This document shows positions 14,686 through 22,341 of a stretch of 25,337 bases of DNA, in pieces. The notes beneath the pieces were generated by a model. It saw only the letters and a program-made list of their open reading frames with translations, had not been told where the DNA came from and searched no databases. The DNA is from Streptomyces sp. NRRL F-5727 (GTDB lineage: Bacteria > Actinomycetota > Actinomycetes > Streptomycetales > Streptomycetaceae), in NCBI RefSeq assembly GCF_000719555.1, contig NZ_JOGX01000082.1:1-25337 (forward strand), written 5' to 3'. Positions within the stretch are counted from its first letter, which is position 1, and every line of letters starts with the position of its first letter. Position numbers and translations under genes: made by a program.

Positions 14686-15540
14686 TCATCGGGTCGGTCC
14701 GGCCTGGGCCGGGATGCCGGTCGTCAGCGGGGCGGCGCAGAAGCCGCAGCGGTCGCCGATGAGTTCCATGCCGCACCAGTGGCAGGTCTCGCGGCGTACC
14801 GAGGCGACGAGTTGGTGGAGGACGGGCAGGTCGGGGAGGTACGCGGCGAACTCGACGAGTTTCGGGGTGCCCCACCAGGCGGGTGATCCGGCGGGCAGGG
14901 CGGTCTCCTCTGCGGGGCCGGCGACGGACCAGCGGGGGGCGAGGTGGGTGGTGGGCCAGTCGGTGGCGAGCTGGCCGCGGGCGACGATGAGGCGGGTGGT
15001 GAACTCGGGTCCGGTGAAGCCGGATTCGTCGGCGCCGACGCGGACGATCCGCGGGGTGGGCCCGGCGAGGACGGCGAACTGGGCGCCGGGGAGCCAGCTC
15101 TTGAGGTGGGAGCCGAGGGTGACGGGGACGCGGTCGAGGCGGGAGACGGAGCCGAGGACGGCGCCGGCGTAGATGTAGTGGGCGAGCAGCCGGGCGGCGG
15201 AGGCGAGGACGCCGGGGCTGAAGTCGCAGGCGGAGAGCTGCCGGAGCTGGCGGACGAGGACGGCGGCGCCGAGCGGCGGCAGGTCGGTCCTGACCAGGGC
15301 GATCCGGTCGCTCTCCAGGAGGCCGCGGACGGTGTGGAGGCGGTGGGCGACGGCGGGCGGCGCGGCGGAGGGGCAGACGACGAGGACGTGCCCGAAGCGG
15401 TCGACGAGCCGCCGCAGTTCGGTGACGGAGTCGTCGAGGGTGCGGGCCGCGGGGTCGGCGAGCACGGCGGCGTTGGGGGTTCCGGGGTCGGTGGGCGGCA
15501 GCACGAGTTCGGCACCGGTGACCGCGATCGCTGTCGGCAC
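14686..15540 (-). CDS. Tad-linked protein with C-terminal zinc ribbon, function unknown
   Basis: The protein has 284 residues from GTG 15540, chosen because a GGCGGGGGG stretch precedes it and upstream coding looks poor. The first 120 residues read like a nucleotide-hydrolase or Rossmann core without a P-loop (TAIAVTGAELVLPPTDPG, GHVLVVCPSAAPP, RIALVRTDLPP). The middle is a mixed domain. The end carries CHWCGMELIGDRCGFC, two CxxC pairs expected to bind zinc. It heads the Tad operon, ahead of cpaB. I know of no function. The fused ribbon suggests a protein- or nucleic-acid-contacting adaptor for regulating or placing the pilus machine. Confidence 0.75.
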   Translation of the reverse strand: MPTAIAVTGAELVLPPTDPGTPNAAVLADPAARTLDDSVTELRRLVDRFGHVLVVCPSAAPPAVAHRLHTVRGLLESDRIALVRTDLPPLGAAVLVRQLRQLSACDFSPGVLASAARLLAHYIYAGAVLGSVSRLDRVPVTLGSHLKSWLPGAQFAVLAGPTPRIVRVGADESGFTGPEFTTRLIVARGQLATDWPTTHLAPRWSVAGPAEETALPAGSPAWWGTPKLVEFAAYLPDLPVLHQLVASVRRETCHWCGMELIGDRCGFCAAPLTTGIPAQAGPTR

Positions 15541-15599
15541 GTGAGCCCCCCGCCTTCCCGCGCCCCTTCCCCGTGAGGCGCACGTCACGACTGTTCTGC

Positions 15600-15628
15600 A
15601 CCTTATCCACGCGGACCGGGGTGGTGAA
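15600..15628 (-). promoter_or_regulatory. possible promoter of the Tad operon
   Basis: Read on the - strand, TTCACC (15628-15623) and TAAGGT (15605-15600) are separated by 17 bases, a fair -35/-10 pair. The start codon at 15540 lies about 60 bases downstream. The call rests on box matching. Confidence 0.4.
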
Positions 15629-15696
15629 CACACAATCCGTCAACTCCCACCCCCCTCTTCGGCCGTCGGACGTTCTGGTTCCGCTTGCCGCAGACC

Positions 15697-15725
15697 TTGA
15701 CAACGCAATTGGTCTGGACCAACTT
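15697..15725 (+). promoter_or_regulatory. chitinase promoter with DasR-type operator (dre)
   Basis: ATTGGTCTGGACCAAC at 15708-15723 is close to the DasR-binding consensus ACTGGTCTAGACCAGT. TTGGTC and GACCAA are exact inverted arms around TG. A perfect -35 TTGACA lies at 15697-15702, and the operator fills the -35/-10 spacer and overlaps the expected -10 region (CAACTT, 15720-15725). In streptomycetes, DasR represses chitinase genes this way and amino-sugar phosphates relieve it. So the chitinase is very probably induced by chitin products. Confidence 0.88.
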
Positions 15726-15836
15726 GGTGCGACGACGGCGGTGGCCACCTCCCGAATCCCCATCCCCAGTTCGCAGTTCCCCCGTACGACGACGTACGGC
15801 ACCTCCAGCTCCCGACTCCCCCACCGGAGGATGCAC

Positions 15837-17555
15837 GTGGACCGCACCACCCCCCGCCGCCCGGCCGCCCGGCGCTGGCTCGGCGGAGCGCTCGCCCTGG
15901 CCGTCGGATCCGGGCTCGCCCTGGTCGGCGGTACCGGCACCGCCCTGGCCGCCGACGTCAACAACGCCAGGAACGCCGGCTTCGAGAACGGTCTGGCCAA
16001 CTGGTCCTGCTCGGCCGGCAGCGGCACCGCCGTCGCGAGCCCGGTCCACACCGGGGCCGGCGCGCTCAAGGCCACCCCGGCCGGTCTCGACAACGCCAAG
16101 TGCGTGCAGACCGTCGCCGTGAAGCCCAACTCGACCTACACGCTGAGCGCCTGGGTCCAGGGCGGGTACGCCTACCTCGGCGCGTCGAACACCGGGACCG
16201 GCTCCGGCTCGGTCTCCACCTGGACGCCGGACTCGCCGTCCTGGAAGCAGCTGACCACCACCTTCACCACCGGCGCCTCGACCACCTCGGTCGAGATCTA
16301 CACCCACGGGTGGTACGGCACCGCCGCCTACTTCGTGGACGACGTGAGCGTCTTCGGCCCCGACGGGGGCGGCGGCCAGGATCCCGACCCGGTCGTCCCG
16401 GCCACCCCGGCCGGGCTCGCCGCCGGCACGCCCACCACCAGCGCGGTCCCGCTGAGCTGGAACGCGGTCTCCGGCGCCACCGGCTACAAGGTGTACCGGG
16501 ACGGCGTGCCGGCCGCGACCGTGACCGGCACCTCCACCACGGTCACCGGACTCGCCGCCGACACGGCGTACTCCTTCCAGGTCTCGGCCACCAACACGGC
16601 CGGCGAGTCCGCCAAGTCGGCCGCGGTGAGCGCCCGTACGGCGAAGACGACCACGCCCGGCCCCGGCCCGTCCGTCCCGAAGCACGCGGTCACCGGCTAC
16701 TGGCAGAACTTCGACAACGGCGCCGCCAAGCAGAAGATCCGTGACGTCCAGGCCGCGTACGACATCATCGCGGTCTCGTTCGCGGACTCGACGGTCACGC
16801 CCGGCCAGATCGTCTTCAACCTCGACCCGGCCGTCGGCTACACCTCGGTGGCCGACTTCAAGGCCGACATCGCGGCCAAGAAGGCGGCCGGCAAGTCGGT
16901 GATCATCTCGGTCGGCGGGGAGAAGGGCAACGTCACGATCAACAGTGACGCCAGCGCCACCGCCTTCGCGAACAGCGCCTACGCGCTCTTCCAGGAGTAC
17001 GGCTTCAACGGGGTCGACATCGACCTGGAGCACGGCATCAACTCCACGTACCTGACGAAGGCGCTGCGGCAGCTGTCGGCCCTGGCCGGCCCGTCGATGG
17101 TGCTGACGATGGCGCCGCAGACCATCGACATGCAGTCCACGGGCACGGAGTACTTCAAGACCGCGCTCGCCGTGAAGGACATCCTCACGGTGGTCAACAC
17201 CCAGTACTACAACAGCGGTTCGATGCTGGGCTGTGACGGCAAGGTGTACAGCCAGGGGTCGGTGGACTTCCTCACCGCGCTCGCCTGCATCCAGATCCAG
17301 GGCGGCCTCGACCCGTCCCAGGTCGGCCTGGGCGTGCCCGCCTCCACGCGGGGCGCGGGCAGCGGCTACGTCGCCCCGTCGGTCGTGAACAGCGCGCTCG
17401 ACTGCCTGACGAAGCTGACGGGCTGCGGCAGCTTCAAGCCCGCCCAGGCGTGGCCGACCCTGCGGGGCGCCATGACCTGGTCGACCAACTGGGACGCGAC
17501 GGCCGGCAACGCCTGGTCGAACGCGGTCGGCCCGCACGTCCACGGCCTCCCGTAA
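15837..17555 (+). CDS. secreted family 18 chitinase with carbohydrate-binding and FnIII domains
   Basis: The protein has 572 residues. GGAGG (15826-15830) touches the ATG at 15831 but lies 6 bases from the GTG at 15837, so GTG is the better start. A signal peptide (1-39) has twin arginines and ends ALA-A. A carbohydrate-binding module (about 42-178, NAGFENGLANWSC to YFVDDVSVFGP), an FnIII domain (about 184-270) and a GH18 catalytic domain (about 285-572) follow. The catalytic site is GVDIDLE with Glu398 as acid and Asp394/Asp396 before it; the position before G is Asn where many homologues have Asp. SVGGEKG is the substrate-binding strand. It cleaves chitin outside the cell. A dre site in the promoter agrees. 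Confidence 0.95.
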   Translation: MDRTTPRRPAARRWLGGALALAVGSGLALVGGTGTALAADVNNARNAGFENGLANWSCSAGSGTAVASPVHTGAGALKATPAGLDNAKCVQTVAVKPNSTYTLSAWVQGGYAYLGASNTGTGSGSVSTWTPDSPSWKQLTTTFTTGASTTSVEIYTHGWYGTAAYFVDDVSVFGPDGGGGQDPDPVVPATPAGLAAGTPTTSAVPLSWNAVSGATGYKVYRDGVPAATVTGTSTTVTGLAADTAYSFQVSATNTAGESAKSAAVSARTAKTTTPGPGPSVPKHAVTGYWQNFDNGAAKQKIRDVQAAYDIIAVSFADSTVTPGQIVFNLDPAVGYTSVADFKADIAAKKAAGKSVIISVGGEKGNVTINSDASATAFANSAYALFQEYGFNGVDIDLEHGINSTYLTKALRQLSALAGPSMVLTMAPQTIDMQSTGTEYFKTALAVKDILTVVNTQYYNSGSMLGCDGKVYSQGSVDFLTALACIQIQGGLDPSQVGLGVPASTRGAGSGYVAPSVVNSALDCLTKLTGCGSFKPAQAWPTLRGAMTWSTNWDATAGNAWSNAVGPHVHGLP

Positions 17556-17607
17556 CCCCACGGGGACCTCGTCCGCCGGCCCCGGCGGCCCCCCGCCCCC
17601 CCACCGC

Positions 17608-17635
17608 GGCGCCGCCGGAACCCTCCGGCGGCGCC
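17608..17635 (+). terminator. hairpin after the chitinase gene
   Basis: GGCGCCGCCGG (17608-17618) and CCGGCGGCGCC (17625-17635) make a perfect 11-bp stem with a 6-base loop, 53 bases after the chitinase stop. It is the best terminator in this interval. Confidence 0.75.
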
Positions 17636-17826
17636 GTGCCGCGTCACCGGCCCGAGCGGGTCCGTGCGGCGCCCCTCTGGTCCCCGGTGGGGCCGTGCGG
17701 CGCCCCCCCTGGTCCCCGGTGGGGCCGTGTGGCGTTCCCCTGCCCCTCGGTGGGGTCGCCTGACGGTCCCCCGGTCCTCGGTGGGGCCGTGCGGCTTCTC
17801 CCCCGGCCCGCGGGGGCGCCGTGCCG
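17633..17826 (+). repeat. about 31-bp degenerate tandem repeat array
   Basis: A core of the type GCCGTGCGGC recurs at 17633, 17661, 17692, 17724, 17755, 17786 and 17817, so spacings are 28, 31, 32, 31, 31 and 31 bases. Most copies are preceded by GGTCCCCGGTGGG or a variant, which can itself fold as a short hairpin. The array fills the gap between the chitinase terminator and the carboxypeptidase leader. Frames through it on either strand code repetitive Gly/Arg/Pro peptides and show no gene signals. No function is known to me. Confidence 0.8.
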
Positions 17827-17971
17827 CGGATTCCGGCCTCCCGTCACCTAGCGTGGCGTCGACCATGGCCGAACTCGCTACCTTGACCCGTCCATGACAT
17901 GGCCTCACCCTGTGTCCCGGACACCCGCACCTGTTGTCGCACTCCCCCACACTCCCCACCCAGGAGACACC

Positions 17972-19315
17972 ATGCGACGTCCCCGACGCGGCAGAAGGTC
18001 CGCCACCCTCGCGGCCCTCGTGGCGCTCGCCCTCGCGGCGCCCCTCTCCGCCCTCTCCTCACCCGCCGGCGCCGATCAGCCCACCGCCGCCAGGGGCGGC
18101 GAGGAGGTGATCCGGCAGTACGAGATCGCCGGGCCCTCCACCGTCGCCGCCCGCACCGCGCTCACCGCCACCGGCGTCTCGATCGACGAGGTCGACGCCC
18201 GGTCGGTCGTGGTCAGCGCCGACGCGCGGCAGCTGGCCCGGATCGAGGCGCTCGGCTACGAGCCGGTCGCGCTGCCGGCGCCGCCCGACCGGGGCGAGGC
18301 CGCAGGGTCCTCCCTCGGCCCGCTCGACTTCCCCTCCGCCGACGCCAAGTACCACAACTACGCCGAGATGACGGCGGAGATCGACCAGCGGCTCGCCGCC
18401 TACCCGTCGATCATGAGCAAGCGGGTCATCGGCAAGAGCTACCAGGGCCGTGACATCGTCGCCATCAAGATCAGCGACAACGTGGCCGTGGACGAGAACG
18501 AGCCGGAGGTCCTCTTCACCCACCACCAGCACGCCCGCGAGCACCTCACCGTCGAGATGGCGCTCTACCTGCTGCGCGAACTCGGCGCGGGATACGGCAC
18601 GGACGCACGGGTCACCAACATGGTGAACGGGCGCGAGATCTGGATCGTCCCCGACCTCAACCCGGACGGCGGCGAGTACGACATCGCCTCCGGCTCCTAC
18701 CGCAGCTGGCGCAAGAACCGGCAGCCCAACTCCGGCTCCTCGTACGTCGGCACCGACATGAACCGGAACTGGGACTACAAGTGGGGCTGCTGCGGCGGCT
18801 CCTCCGGATCCAAGAGCTCCGAGACCTACCGGGGCACCGCCCCCGAGTCGGCACCCGAGGTGAAGGTCGTCGCCGACTTCGTCCGCTCCCGGGTCGTCGG
18901 CGGCACCCAGCAGATCAGGGCCGCCATCGACTTCCACACGTACAGCGAACTGGTGCTGTGGCCGTTCGGCTGGACGACCGCCGACACCGCCCCGGGCATG
19001 ACCCAGGACGACCGCGACGCCTTCGCCGCGGTCGGCGGCAAGATGGCCGCGAGCAACGGCTACACCGCGGAGCAGTCGAGCGACCTCTACATCACGGACG
19101 GGTCGATCGACGACTACCTCTGGGGCACCCACCGGATCTTCGGGTACACCTTCGAGATGTACCCGACCTCGTCGTGGAACGGCGGCTTCTACCCGCCCGA
19201 CGAGGTGATCGAGCGGGAGACCAGCCGCAACCGGGACGCCGTGCTCCAGCTCCTGGAGAACGCGGACTGCATGTACCGCTCGATCGGCAAGCAGGCGCAG
19301 TACTGCGCGAGCTGA
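17972..19315 (+). CDS. secreted zinc carboxypeptidase, M14 family
   Basis: The protein has 447 residues. AGGAG (17962-17966) decides the ATG at 17972. A twin-arginine-type signal (RRPRRGRRS, then a hydrophobic Ala/Leu segment) ends near SPAGA, and a propeptide-like region (about 30-125) precedes the catalytic domain. Zinc ligands are H187 and E190 in HARE and H322 in DFHTYSE; E395 in YTFEMYP is the general base. Substrate-carboxylate residues are in the [11 protein letters not shown] segment. Cysteines in GCCGG and at the C-terminus suggest disulfides. It trims C-terminal amino acids from peptides outside the cell. The promoter is not clear; TTGACC at 17882-17887 has no good -10 partner. Confidence 0.93.
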   Translation: MRRPRRGRRSATLAALVALALAAPLSALSSPAGADQPTAARGGEEVIRQYEIAGPSTVAARTALTATGVSIDEVDARSVVVSADARQLARIEALGYEPVALPAPPDRGEAAGSSLGPLDFPSADAKYHNYAEMTAEIDQRLAAYPSIMSKRVIGKSYQGRDIVAIKISDNVAVDENEPEVLFTHHQHAREHLTVEMALYLLRELGAGYGTDARVTNMVNGREIWIVPDLNPDGGEYDIASGSYRSWRKNRQPNSGSSYVGTDMNRNWDYKWGCCGGSSGSKSSETYRGTAPESAPEVKVVADFVRSRVVGGTQQIRAAIDFHTYSELVLWPFGWTTADTAPGMTQDDRDAFAAVGGKMAASNGYTAEQSSDLYITDGSIDDYLWGTHRIFGYTFEMYPTSSWNGGFYPPDEVIERETSRNRDAVLQLLENADCMYRSIGKQAQYCAS

Positions 19316-19331
19316 CCGGTCTGACGCGGGG

Positions 19332-19838
19332 TCAGGACGCCTCGTCGAAGTAGGCGTCCAGGACCGCGTCCAGCTCGGCCTCCCAGCCCGCGATGCGGCC
19401 CCTGTCCGGCGCGACGATGTCGATCGGGTACCAGCGCCGGTCAGGGGTGTGCACGGTGACGGTGAACTTCTTGCCGAAGCGCCCCTTCTCGCTCTCGACG
19501 GCGGCGATCTCGTCCCAGCGGAACTCGCACGCCTCCTCGTCGTAGCTCAGCCGCACGCCCTCGGCGTCGGCGACGATCCGCCCCCGCCGGTCGGCGGCCT
19601 CGAAGACGGGGCCGTCGGCCGGCGCCGGCGCGTCCTCGGGCACGTCCTCCGTGACGGCGTCCTCGGCCACCTCCTCGGCCGCGGCCACCTCGTCGGACAC
19701 GGTGTCCTCGACGGGCGCGTCCTCCGGGACGGCGGCGTCCTCCGGCGGGGCCGCCACTGCCGTGAGGCCGGGGATGAAACCCGGGTCGGCCGAAGCGGCG
19801 CGCAGGGGCTGCTGTATGGGTCCGTTGCTCTGCTCCAC
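19332..19838 (-). CDS. acidic protein with a PH-like C-terminal domain, function unknown
   Basis: The protein has 168 residues. Residues 25-80 are a low-complexity acidic linker built of repeated PEDA, VEDT and EEVAED units, which makes the protein highly negative. Residues 82-165 look like a small PH-like fold (GRIVADAEGVRLSYDEEACEFRWDEIAAVE, FTVTVHTPDRRWYPIDI, then a final helix), of the type seen in many Streptomyces hypothetical proteins. No signal or membrane segment is present. It is convergent with the carboxypeptidase gene, with 16 bases between stops, and lies 43 bases after the RidA gene on the same strand, so it may be read through from that operon. Confidence 0.75.
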   Translation of the reverse strand: MEQSNGPIQQPLRAASADPGFIPGLTAVAAPPEDAAVPEDAPVEDTVSDEVAAAEEVAEDAVTEDVPEDAPAPADGPVFEAADRRGRIVADAEGVRLSYDEEACEFRWDEIAAVESEKGRFGKKFTVTVHTPDRRWYPIDIVAPDRGRIAGWEAELDAVLDAYFDEAS

Positions 19839-19881
19839 GGCGGCAGTATGGCCGACGCCCCTGTGAGCGGGGCAAGCGGGC

Positions 19882-20292
19882 TCAGCCGAGGACGGCGAGG
19901 GCGTCGATCTCGATGAGCAGGCCCTGGGGCAGGCCGACGTAGACGGTGGTGCGGGCGGCCGGCGGGGCCTTGAGCTCCTGCTCCTCGAAGTACTGGTCGT
20001 AGAGCGCGTTCATCTCGGCGAAGTGGTCGACGTCCGTGAGGTAGACGCGCATCATCATCACGTCGTCCCAGGTCGCGCCGCCCTCCTCCAGGATCGCCTT
20101 GACGTTGGCGAAGGTCTGGAGGGTCTGCTCGCGCAGGGTCGGGCCGGCCGGCGTCGGCGGCTGCCCCTCGACGGCGGGGAGGAAGCCGACCTGACCGGCG
20201 ACCTGGAGGATGTTCCCCTTGCGCACGCCGTGCGAGAACGTCGCGGGCGGGGTGGTGTGGGTGGCGGGGGTGAGCGCGGTCTTCTCACTCAT
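19882..20292 (-). CDS. ridA: RidA family enamine/imine deaminase
   Basis: The protein has 136 residues, the usual size. Family marks are GNILQVAGQVGF, the LxEQTxQTFANVKAILEEGGATWDDV helix, RVYLTDVDHF, and the active-site ARTTVYVGLP with Arg114 for the substrate carboxylate, followed by LIEIDALAVL with Glu128. RidA hydrolyses the reactive 2-aminoacrylate and imines that PLP enzymes release. It overlaps the IclR gene by 8 bases (start 20292, IclR stop 20285). In this cluster it probably cleans up the product of the D-serine-dehydratase-like enzyme. Confidence 0.93.
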   Translation of the reverse strand: MSEKTALTPATHTTPPATFSHGVRKGNILQVAGQVGFLPAVEGQPPTPAGPTLREQTLQTFANVKAILEEGGATWDDVMMMRVYLTDVDHFAEMNALYDQYFEEQELKAPPAARTTVYVGLPQGLLIEIDALAVLG

Positions 20293-21064
20293 CGTCGGTG
20301 GCCTCTGCTTCCTTCGGTGGGGTGGTGGTGCCGGAGTAGTCGTGGCTGATCGCCTCCGCCGTGCGGCGCACCAGCGGCAGCAGGGCGAGCAGTTCGTCGG
20401 CGGTGACGACGACGTTGGGCGCCGAGACCGACATGGCGGCGACGACCCGGCCGTCGGCGCCGCGGATCGGGGCGGCGACGCAGTTGATGGACTCCTCGTG
20501 GCCGCCGAGGTCGGTGGCCCAGCCCTGCTCGCGGACGGTCGCCAGCTCCTGGAGGAAGGCGGCGGCGTCGGGGGTCGAGCGGGGGGTGTAGCGGGGGTAG
20601 TCGAGCTTGGCGGCGAGGGCGCGCCGTTCGGGTTCGGGCAGGTCGGCGAGGAGGAGTTTGGCGACGGCGGCGACGGTGATCGCGACGGGCTTGCCGATCC
20701 GCGAGTACATGCGGACCGGGTAGCGGCTCTCGACCTTGTCGATGTAGAGGACCTCGCCGTCCTCGTGGACGGCGAGGTGGACGGTGTGGCCGGTGCGCTC
20801 GTTGAGGGCGGCGAGGTGGGGGTGGGCGATCTCGCGGACGTCGAGGTTCTCGACGGCCTCCTGGGCGAGGGCGAAGAGGCGGGCGCCGAGGCGGTAGCGC
20901 TGGTCCTGCTGCCGGTAGACGAGGCCGTGTTCGTGGAGGGTGCGCAGCAGCCGCAGGGCGGTGGACTTGTGCACGCCGAGCCGGTCGGCGACCTGGCCCA
21001 GGTCGGCGGGGCCCCGGGCGAGCAGCGGCAGGATGCTGAGCGCGCGGTCGACGGTCTGGCTCAT
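20285..21064 (-). CDS. IclR family transcriptional regulator
   Basis: The protein has 259 residues. The winged helix-turn-helix lies at about 1-65 (ADLGQVADRLGVHKSTALRLLRTL), followed by the IclR effector domain (about 75-245, with VHLAVHEDGEVLYIDKVESRYPVRM and NCVAAPIRGADGRVVAAMSVSAP). The C-terminal 20 residues are acidic and polar. Such regulators bind a palindrome near their own cluster and respond to a small acid. The palindromic element at 22298-22323 in the divergent promoter region is the obvious operator candidate. It overlaps the kinase stop as ATGA, so it is translated with the kinase. Confidence 0.93.
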   Translation of the reverse strand: MSQTVDRALSILPLLARGPADLGQVADRLGVHKSTALRLLRTLHEHGLVYRQQDQRYRLGARLFALAQEAVENLDVREIAHPHLAALNERTGHTVHLAVHEDGEVLYIDKVESRYPVRMYSRIGKPVAITVAAVAKLLLADLPEPERRALAAKLDYPRYTPRSTPDAAAFLQELATVREQGWATDLGGHEESINCVAAPIRGADGRVVAAMSVSAPNVVVTADELLALLPLVRRTAEAISHDYSGTTTPPKEAEATDDE

Positions 21065-22218
21065 CGGTTACGTACCTCCTCGTCGGCCTCCGTGCCGGCG
21101 GACGTCCACCCGGGGCCGAGGTGCAGTCTCCCCCAGTCCCCGTCGCCGAGCGCGACGAGCCGGTCGGCGCGGTCGCGGTCGGGGGGCGCGGCGAGGTCGC
21201 CGGGGGCGGTGAGCGCGGCGGCGGCGGCGAGGTGGCCGTGGCGGAGGCGTGCCGGCATGTCGAGGCCGCGGAGGGTGGCGGAGAGGAAGCCGGCGGCGAA
21301 GGCGTCGCCGGCGCCGACGGCGGACACGACGTCGACGCGGGGGGCGGGGACGACGGTGACGACGTCGGCGGCGCGAGCCGCCGTTGCCGCGCGGGCCGTG
21401 TGCGGAGCCTCGACCGCCGCGGTCACCGCGGTCGCTGCGACTCCGTCGTCCATGGTCCGGACCTCGGTCGCTGCGGTCGCTGCGGCGGGGCGTTCGAAGG
21501 CCGTCGCCGGGCCGGCGCCGCCCTTGACGACCAGCACCGCCGGCTCCGGCAGGAGCGCGCGGACGGCGGCGGGGGCGGCGGCGGGGGCGGCGGCGCCCCA
21601 GAGGCGTTCGGCCTCGTCGGCGCCGACGAGGACGAGGTCGGCGCGGGCGGCGAGTTCCCGCAGGACCCCGCCCGCGTCGCCCCCGCGCCACAGCCCGGGC
21701 CGGTCATTGACGTCGAAACAGACCAGGGGGCGTCCGGCGCGGGGCTCGGTCAGCTCGTGCAGCAGGGCCAGGCAGTCGCCGGAGAGCGCCGCCGTGATGC
21801 CGGTGAGGTGGAGGATCCTGGTGTCGGCGACCGTCTCGTACGGGATCGTGTCCGGTGACATCGCGGAGGCGGCGGAGCCGGTGCGGTAGTAGACGACCTC
21901 GTGGGCGGCGGTGGCGCGGTCGGCGTCGGTGCGGAAGTAGACGCCGGTGGGCCGGTGCGGGTCGCGGCGGACGGCGGCGACGTCGACTCCGTACCCTGCG
22001 ATGGTGTCGAGCAGGTGGTCGCCGAAGCCGTCGGTGCCGACCCGGCCGACCCAGCGGGCGCGGTGTCCGGCGGCGGCGAGGGCGCAGGCGACGTTGGACT
22101 CGGCGCCGCCGATGGCGCGGGTGAAGGCGGGGACGTCGGCGAGTCGGCCCGGCCGGGTGGGCAGGAAGGTCACCATGGACTCGCCCACGCAGACGACGTC
22201 GTACGACGGTCCTGGCAC
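21061..22218 (-). CDS. PfkB family sugar kinase, probable 2-keto-3-deoxygluconate-type
   Basis: The protein has 385 residues from GTG 22218, chosen because GGGAG lies 7 bases upstream. Residues 8-50 contain the first PfkB signature (GGAESNVACALA); the second is VVSAVGAGDAFAAGF (297-311), with the catalytic base Asp305. FDVNDRPGLWRG matches the D-x-N-x-R-x-x-LW of KDG kinases, and YYRTGSAAS fits a keto-sugar-acid binder. A 40-residue Ala/Thr-rich stretch (about 244-284) is inserted between VVKGGAGPATAFER and VVTVVPAPRVDVV, where relatives run straight on. It is in an operon with IclR and RidA. The kinase substrate is inferred. Confidence 0.88.
   Translation of the reverse strand: MPGPSYDVVCVGESMVTFLPTRPGRLADVPAFTRAIGGAESNVACALAAAGHRARWVGRVGTDGFGDHLLDTIAGYGVDVAAVRRDPHRPTGVYFRTDADRATAAHEVVYYRTGSAASAMSPDTIPYETVADTRILHLTGITAALSGDCLALLHELTEPRAGRPLVCFDVNDRPGLWRGGDAGGVLRELAARADLVLVGADEAERLWGAAAPAAAPAAVRALLPEPAVLVVKGGAGPATAFERPAAATAATEVRTMDDGVAATAVTAAVEAPHTARAATAARAADVVTVVPAPRVDVVSAVGAGDAFAAGFLSATLRGLDMPARLRHGHLAAAAALTAPGDLAAPPDRDRADRLVALGDGDWGRLHLGPGWTSAGTEADEEVRNR
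21367..21489 (-). repeat. repeat-rich insertion in the sugar-kinase gene
   Basis: GCAGCGAC and close variants recur, and the segment codes an Ala/Thr/Val-rich peptide of about 41 residues without parallel in PfkB kinases that I know. It is in frame and is a whole number of codons. Confidence 0.65.
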
Positions 22219-22251
22219 GGTCACGCTCCCGCTGGTCCTCGAACCGGTCCG

Positions 22252-22323
22252 TTGACCCGGCCTCGGCCCGGATGTTAGACAGCGGTGAGCGATATACGCA
22301 ATGGACGTTGCACACAACGCAAC
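22252..22323. promoter_or_regulatory. back-to-back promoters with a palindromic operator
   Basis: For the + strand, TTGACC (22252-22257) and TAGACA (22276-22281) are 18 bases apart. For the - strand, TTGCGT (22301-22296) and TAACAT (22277-22272) are also 18 apart. Their -10 boxes overlap. GCAA (22298-22301) with TTGC (22308-22311), CGTTG with CAACG (22306-22310 and 22315-22319) and GTTGC with GCAAC (22307-22311 and 22319-22323) are nested inverted repeats covering the - strand -35 and the + strand start region. This arrangement would let one regulator, presumably the IclR protein, control both arms. Confidence 0.65.
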
Positions 22324-22341
22324 GCCCTGGAGGAGGGATCC

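Noticed and set aside
9497..14762. Long + strand open frames across the Tad operon
   Set aside because: They are antisense to well-supported genes, rich in Gly/Asp/Arg and without motifs or ribosome sites.
15573..15836. Upstream extension of the chitinase reading frame to 15573
   Set aside because: The extension passes through the promoter and dre site and would place the signal peptide far inside the protein.
17633..17826. The 31-bp array as a CRISPR
   Set aside because: Repeats adjoin with no unique spacers and are degenerate; no cas genes are near.
17894..17971. Earlier ATG for the carboxypeptidase at 17894
   Set aside because: No ribosome site; the ATG at 17972 has AGGAG and starts a proper signal peptide.
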